Origin: CAYYOS01 sp964473355
GTDB lineage: Bacteria > Pseudomonadota > Gammaproteobacteria > Burkholderiales > REEB80
Reading direction: 5' to 3'
DNA: 9,060 nt
Assembly: GCA_964473355.1 (NCBI GenBank)
Contig: CAYYOS010000102.1
Location: 1-9,060 of the forward strand
Part shown: piece by piece, positions 6,135 through 9,060 of the stretch
Numbering within the stretch: position 1 is the stretch's first letter
How the letters are laid out: the number at the start of each line of letters is the position of its first letter
Translations under genes and position numbers: made by a program
The notes under the pieces: model-generated
The model's input: the letters and a program-made list of their open reading frames with translations, nothing else
The model's database searches: none
Told to the model about the DNA's origin: nothing

Positions 6135-6746
6135 TTATGTTCCCTGCCAAATTAAGAAAGCGCTGCTCCACAGTAAAAACGCGGTGAGGTAAGGGCTTAG
6201 GTTAGCCGCCTTGCTGAGGAATACGCGATGGGCTGAATTAAGATCGTGCGTGCTATCCCAAAGTGTGGGCAAAGTGAACATCACTGCAAACACCAATCCT
6301 GCCATTACTGCGTCACCGGGTTGCTCTGTTAACGCGGATAGAATGCTAACGATTATCACTAGGGGCAATGTGCAAGCGGGTAACGTTAAGCCGAGCTTGA
6401 GCCCCTGCGAAAGGCCCTCATGACCTGGAATCAAGCGAAAAAATTCTAGATGCGGTACCGGTAGATAAATTCTGCGGGTAATGAGATAGATTAAGCCAAT
6501 CACACCGAGCACGAGCATGGCGATATTCGAAGAAAGCTCCGCTAAGCCGATCACCGCGGCGATAACGAATACCGTGATTAACAACGCTGTCCGTGCCAGC
6601 ATAAGTTGGCTTAGTGCCAGCCACCGCTGTTTAGGCGAATCCTGGTTGGCACGCACGGCGAATAGCGTATGAGTGGCGACGGTGCAAGGCTCGAAGAAGG
6701 ATAAAAATCCCAATACCGATGCTGTAAGTATCAGTGTCATGGTCAT
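6135..6746 (-). CDS. CcdA-like membrane protein 1 with TM1 and TM4 cysteines
   Basis: A 203-residue membrane protein with about six hydrophobic segments. It has just two cysteines: Cys21 in LSFFEPCTVATHTLFAV (TM1) and Cys125 in LTLPACTLPLVI (TM4), both next to prolines as in CcdA and DsbD. This is the standard arrangement for taking electrons from a cytoplasmic thioredoxin and handing them to a periplasmic thiol protein. It differs from housekeeping CcdA by its EPC/PAC motifs and its place in a metal-type operon rather than among cytochrome c genes. The start at 6744-6746 follows AGGGG; an internal ATG two codons later is equally possible. It lies 46 bases after the thioredoxin-like gene and one base before the next CcdA-like gene. 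Confidence 0.82.
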   Translation of the reverse strand: MTMTLILTASVLGFLSFFEPCTVATHTLFAVRANQDSPKQRWLALSQLMLARTALLITVFVIAAVIGLAELSSNIAMLVLGVIGLIYLITRRIYLPVPHLEFFRLIPGHEGLSQGLKLGLTLPACTLPLVIIVSILSALTEQPGDAVMAGLVFAVMFTLPTLWDSTHDLNSAHRVFLSKAANLSPYLTAFLLWSSAFLIWQGT

Positions 6747-6792
6747 TGCATCTACCCCTATATTCGTTTCGTCGCCAAATAGTAATCGCGGA

Positions 6793-7050
6793 TCAAACCA
6801 TCCGCTTATTTAATTCCACCCGTAACCTCTCGGTGCTCGGCAAGGACGAAAATACCAACTTGCCGTCAATCACGATGGCGGGCGAGGACATCACACCCAG
6901 TGCCACGGCGTAATCCATTTCTTCCAGGATATTGATATCGCGCCAACTGACCTTATCCGCCCCCAGTTCTTCGGTTAACGCCTTTAGAACCGCTTTGGCT
7001 TGCGCGCATTTACCACAACCGGGCGACGAGAACACTTCGACTTTTATCAT
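6793..7050 (-). CDS. small cytoplasmic thioredoxin/glutaredoxin-like protein (CGKC)
   Basis: An 85-residue single-domain thioredoxin-fold protein without a signal peptide: MIKVEVFSSPGCGKC, active-site Cys12 and Cys15, and cis-Pro57 in MSSPAIVIDGK. It resembles the small archaeal/bacterial MTH895-type thioredoxins (about 75-90 residues), not the 105-110-residue housekeeping thioredoxin with WCGPC. I chose ATG 7048-7050 because AAGGA lies 7 bases upstream and the protein begins directly with the first strand. A longer upstream start would overlap the merR gene and has no RBS. Its stop-start distance from the MerR-type gene is 2 bases. In the operon it is the natural cytoplasmic electron donor to CcdA-like protein 1, and might also serve the nearby ArsC; both roles are inferred. 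Confidence 0.88.
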   Translation of the reverse strand: MIKVEVFSSPGCGKCAQAKAVLKALTEELGADKVSWRDINILEEMDYAVALGVMSSPAIVIDGKLVFSSLPSTERLRVELNKRMV

Positions 7051-7052
7051 GC

Positions 7053-7475
7053 TTATTTCCTTATCGCTTGTTTCTGCAGGCTGCTTTCTAAGGCCGTTAT
7101 TATCGGGCATTCATCTAAGGGCTTGGATTCGTCATCGCATATGGCAATCAGTTCGCTGAGCGCATGCGACATAATTTGCAGTGCGTTGATCTTGTGCTCC
7201 AACTGCAATTTTTTTTGAATGGCTACGCTCTTCACGTCTTTGCAACACGCCGCATCACTATTTTTTAAATCAAGGAGTTCGCGAATCTCGGTCAAGCTAA
7301 AACCGCACTGTTGTGCTTGCTTGATAAAGCGAAGTCGCCCCAGGGTGTCACTGCTATACAAGCGATAACCGGCCGCGGTTTTTTGTAGCGGCGCGAGCAG
7401 ACCTTCTTTTTCGTAATAGCGAATAGTGTCGGTCGTGACAGCAGCGCTTAACGCAACTTTTCCTATCGTCAGCAT
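7053..7475 (-). CDS. MerR-family metal-responsive transcriptional activator
   Basis: A 140-residue MerR protein. Residues 1-70 form the winged-helix DNA-binding domain: LTIGKVALSAAVTTDTIRYYE, then GYRLYSSD and LRFIKQAQQCGFSLTEI. A long dimerisation helix follows (about 80-112). The metal region has Cys77-Cys78, Cys113 and Cys123 (AACCKDV, then ICDDESKPLDECPII). The 35- and 10-residue spacing of Cys78, Cys113 and Cys123 matches ZntR (79, 114, 124) and resembles MerR and PbrR. A Cys near position 78 is known to mark sensors of divalent soft metals (Zn, Cd, Pb, Hg), where CueR has Ser. It is first in its operon, so it regulates itself and the four thiol-redox genes. The RBS is GAGGA. The exact metal cannot be read from sequence. 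Confidence 0.92.
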   Translation of the reverse strand: MLTIGKVALSAAVTTDTIRYYEKEGLLAPLQKTAAGYRLYSSDTLGRLRFIKQAQQCGFSLTEIRELLDLKNSDAACCKDVKSVAIQKKLQLEHKINALQIMSHALSELIAICDDESKPLDECPIITALESSLQKQAIRK

Positions 7476-7496
7476 GGTTTCCTCATCATGATTGTG

Positions 7497-7528
7497 ATTC
7501 TAAACCTTGGAGTTAAGACCAAGGTCAA
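7497..7528 (-). promoter_or_regulatory. MerR-type promoter and operator for the thiol-redox operon
   Basis: On the - strand, TTGACC (7523-7528) and TAGAAT (7497-7502) are 20 bases apart, the over-long spacing typical of MerR-activated promoters. The spacer holds the perfect dyad ACCTTGG-8 bases-CCAAGGT (7504-7525). A MerR dimer bound there would twist the DNA to activate when metal binds. The leader to the merR start is only about 15 bases. Confidence 0.82.
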
Positions 7529-7553
7529 GAGGTATCGTTGATAAAATATCTGC

Positions 7554-7589
7554 TTGACAGCAGTTCTATTATTCGATAATAATAGAACT
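7554..7589 (+). promoter_or_regulatory. arsR promoter with perfect palindromic operator at the start codon
   Basis: TTGACA (7554-7559) is a consensus -35 box. TAATAA (7577-7582) lies 17 bases on as the best -10. Within this promoter lies a perfect palindrome, AGTTCTATTATT - CGAT - AATAATAGAACT (7562-7589), whose last base touches the arsR ATG (7590). The predicted transcript start falls on or within a few bases of the ATG. Repressor binding would cover the -10 box. Confidence 0.78.
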
Positions 7590-7922
7590 ATGGAAACAAA
7601 ACTTATTATTACAGCCTTAGCAGCATTGGCGCAAGAAACGCGCTTAGCCGTTTTCCGCTTGCTCGTGGAGACCGGGCCACAAGGCTTAGCTGCGGGGAAG
7701 ATAGGCGAAAACCTCAATATCGCCCCCGCGACGCTGTCTTTTCATCTTAAGGAATTGAGCCACGCGGAGCTGGTGATCTCACGCCAAGAAAGCCGCTTTA
7801 TTATTTATTCTGTCAATTTCAAAACCATGATGGGCTTGATCACCTTCCTTACCGAAAACTGTTGCGGCGGGAATCCCTGTGTTCCTATATGCTCACCTTC
7901 AACGTTAACTATAGAGGAATAA
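7590..7922 (+). CDS. arsR: ArsR-family arsenical-responsive repressor (AfArsR type)
   Basis: A 110-residue winged-helix repressor of the ArsR/SmtB family: LAALAQETRLAVFRLLVE, then LAAGKIGENLNIAPATLSFHLKEL as the recognition helix region, then the wing VISRQESRFIIYSV. It lacks the ELCVCDL motif of E. coli-type ArsR. Instead it has a C-terminal cysteine cluster, LTENCCGGNPCVPIC (Cys91, Cys92, Cys97, Cys101). This matches the Acidithiobacillus ferrooxidans ArsR type, in which two adjacent Cys and one further Cys bind As(III). The fourth Cys is extra. I chose ATG 7590 because the family N-terminus starts there; upstream in-frame TTG 7554 would be the -35 box. No Shine-Dalgarno is present. It opens the arsenic operon, and its last codons contain the arsI RBS. 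Confidence 0.92.
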   Translation: METKLIITALAALAQETRLAVFRLLVETGPQGLAAGKIGENLNIAPATLSFHLKELSHAELVISRQESRFIIYSVNFKTMMGLITFLTENCCGGNPCVPICSPSTLTIEE

Positions 7923-7925
7923 GCT

Positions 7926-8420
7926 ATGAAAAGATTACATATTCACGTTGCCGTTAATAACCTAGCAGAGAGCATTCGGTTCTACTCTTCTTTATTTGCC
8001 CATGAGCCCACACTCGTAAGAAATGATTACGCGAAGTGGTTATTGGAGGACCCCCGGGTGCACCTCGCGATCTCCACTCGAGGTCGGAAGTCGGGCGTTG
8101 ATCACTTAGGCATCCAAGTTGAAGACGCAGAAGAATTACAGGAAATGGGTGCACGTTTAGAAAGTGCCGCACTGCCAGCCACCCAAGAGACCGGCGCCGC
8201 TTGTTGCTACTCAAAATCTGATAAGTACTGGACGCTCGACCCACAGGGCATTGCCTGGGAAACGTTCCATACCTTAGATTCTGTGCCGATATATGGAGAG
8301 GATACGCAGCGCAGGGAAAAGACAGCCTCTTGTTGCGTTCCAGAAGCAACAGTAACGCCGGCGCAACTCGCCAGCGCTGAGCAATCGGGATGCGGGCAAG
8401 CTAAGGCGAAGTGTTGTTGA
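7926..8420 (+). CDS. arsI: ArsI-type C-As lyase (ArsI/CadI family)
   Basis: A 164-residue vicinal-oxygen-chelate dioxygenase-fold protein. ArsI is an Fe(II)-dependent enzyme that breaks the carbon-arsenic bond of trivalent methyl- or aryl-arsenicals, releasing As(III). Visible marks: RLHIHVAVNNLAESIRFYSSLF with metal-ligand candidate His7; GVDHLGIQVED with His60; and AWETFHT with Glu112, completing the 2-His-1-Glu site. The arsenical-binding pair is Cys93-Cys94 in AACCYSKSDKYWTLDPQG. The YG-x-DT end of the domain is present. A Cys-rich tail follows (CC at 136-137, C156, CC at 163-164), as in several CadI/ArsI proteins, perhaps for metalloid capture. The RBS AGAGGA lies within the end of arsR, three bases separate the genes, and co-transcription is very likely. 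CadI-like metal binding without lyase activity is the alternative. Confidence 0.9.
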   Translation: MKRLHIHVAVNNLAESIRFYSSLFAHEPTLVRNDYAKWLLEDPRVHLAISTRGRKSGVDHLGIQVEDAEELQEMGARLESAALPATQETGAACCYSKSDKYWTLDPQGIAWETFHTLDSVPIYGEDTQRREKTASCCVPEATVTPAQLASAEQSGCGQAKAKCC

Positions 8421-8422
8421 CT

Positions 8423-8856
8423 ATGAACATCGCCCGCAAAACCCTCTGAGATAGAAATGAAAGAACTATTAACCGAGGCACAGTTGCCCACCGAAGATAT
8501 TACGCCAGAACACTTAGAGCATTTTTTTGGCGCTCAGTCAGAGCAGGGGTTAGAAGGTGTTGTGGGTTTGGAGCTTTACGGCTCGGTTGCGCTGCTTCGT
8601 TCTCTGGCGGTACGCACGGCAGCGCGCGGTTTAGGCGTCGGCGCGGAACTCGTATCCAAGGCAGAACATTATGCCTTGGAAAAAGGAGCCCGCTCATTGT
8701 TCTTGTTAACCATGACTGCAAAGGCCTATTTCGAGACGCGGGTACACAGCCATCCCGCGGGATTCTGTACCGGACGCTATTCGCGCCACCGACGAGTTCA
8801 AACATATTTGCCCAACAAGCGCGGTGCCCATGTTAAAGCACATGCGGGATAACTGA
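8423..8856 (+). pseudogene. arsN2: arsN2-like GNAT acetyltransferase with two apparent frameshifts
   Basis: GNAT-fold acetyltransferases of the ArsN2 type occur in ars operons; their exact substrate is not firmly known to me. The core is intact: VVGLELYGSVALLRSLAV, the acetyl-CoA loop RGLGVG, then ARSLFLLTMTAKAYFE. The frame open from ATG 8457 ends with unrelated residues (RVHSHPAG and on) at 8852. Shifting +1 after CGG at 8741 restores the family end: YTAIPRDSVPDAIRATDEF, then HICPTSAVPMLKHMRDN and TGA at 8854-8856. The residue expected before Tyr is Gly, so loss of two bases is the simplest cause. At the other end, ATG 8423 starts MNIA in another frame, while the 8457 frame upstream reads PAKPSEIE, which is family-like. 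This implies a second shift near 8430-8436. It is a pseudogene unless these are sequencing errors. Confidence 0.78.
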
Positions 8857-8884
8857 GCACCGAATAGGCGCCCGGAGTTAAGCG

Positions 8885-9060
8885 ATGGCCAGCAAAACTT
8901 ATAACGCACTTTTTCTTTGCACCGGCAATTCGGCCCGCAGCATTATGGCGGAAGCCTTGCTTAATACCTTGGGGAGGGGGCGCTTTAAGGCATACAGTGC
9001 GGGTAGCCAGGCCACCGGACAAGTTCATCCCCTGGCTTTGGAATTGGTTAAAGGAACAGG
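8885..9060 (+). CDS. arsC: arsenate reductase ArsC, thioredoxin-coupled LMW-phosphatase type (partial)
   Basis: The first 58 codons of a gene that runs off the right edge. It starts MASKTYNALFLCTGNSARSI: the P-loop CTGNSARS (Cys12 nucleophile, Arg18) follows the first strand, the signature of low-molecular-weight-phosphatase-fold arsenate reductases. Then come MAEALLN, FKAYSAGS and the HPLALELV helix, all usual for this family. It reduces As(V) to As(III), using two further Cys beyond the window edge and thioredoxin (or a similar thiol donor) for turnover. ATG 8885 has GGAG 7 bases upstream. It lies 28 bases after the arsN2 remnant in the ars operon. A protein-tyrosine phosphatase is the alternative, but the NSARS loop and context favour ArsC. 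Confidence 0.88.
   Translation, partial: MASKTYNALFLCTGNSARSIMAEALLNTLGRGRFKAYSAGSQATGQVHPLALELVKGT

Noticed and set aside
7051..7110. Longer start for the small thioredoxin-like protein, adding 20 residues
   Set aside because: The extension would overlap the end of the MerR-type gene and has no RBS, while ATG 7050 has a good one and gives the normal family N-terminus.
7954..8349. 131-codon - strand open frame opposite arsI
   Set aside because: arsI on the + strand is fully explained by family motifs. The antisense frame shows none and has no RBS.
8444..8449. CTC TGA in the ATG 8423 frame, resembling the +1 programmed frameshift site of prfB
   Set aside because: There is no Shine-Dalgarno-like stimulator at the right distance. 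The family-like residues PAKPSEIE are encoded in the other frame before this site, so an ordinary indel further upstream fits better.

Overview
The window looks like chromosomal accessory DNA of a proteobacterium, probably beta- or gammaproteobacterial. That is inferred from protein style (an AfArsR-type ArsR, ArsI, ArsN2, a Tat-exported HAD dehalogenase, an Xre-RES toxin-antitoxin pair), Shine-Dalgarno use, and a GGGTGGGTTAGG-type hairpin repeat. No rRNA, tRNA, CRISPR array or complete insertion sequence was seen. No gene-free stretch exceeds about 250 bases.

Left part (1-2255, all + strand): the 3' end of an unrecognised gene; a membrane-anchored helical protein of unknown function; a short CDF-family cation transporter with a Cys-rich N-terminus; and a Tat-signal haloacid-dehalogenase-like protein. 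I saw nothing definite in the 115 bases between the last two beyond a strong RBS.

Middle (2256-4795): a toxin-antitoxin island on the - strand. A degenerate copy of the 3' end of a RES toxin gene lies next to a REP/MITE-like palindromic element. An intact-looking RES toxin and its Xre/MbcA/ParS antitoxin follow, with a good promoter whose -10 box lies in a 12-bp palindrome. The toxin appears to start at a non-standard codon (ATC) or to have lost its start. Next on the + strand come a Yip1-domain membrane protein and a short TPR protein that looks like the 3' remnant of a larger membrane TPR protein.

Right part (4856-9060): two divergent units sharing a 114-bp control region. The - strand unit is a five-gene operon: MerR-type metal sensor, small CGKC thioredoxin-like protein, CcdA-like protein 1 (Cys in TM1 and TM4), CcdA-like protein 2 (no TM1 Cys, but CPFC), and a periplasmic DsbC/G-like protein with CGYC. 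Read together it is a complete set of parts for moving reducing equivalents from cytoplasm to periplasm under metal control. The + strand unit is an arsenic operon: arsR, arsI (C-As lyase), arsN2 (apparently broken by two frameshifts) and the start of a thioredoxin-coupled type arsC. The shared region holds a classic MerR operator in a 20-bp-spaced promoter. It also holds a perfect 12+4+12 palindrome ending at the arsR start codon, which implies a leaderless arsR mRNA.

The most interesting unit is the metal-regulated split thiol-relay operon (4856-7475) next to the ars genes. Its families are known; the combination, its regulation and its link to arsenic are my inference.
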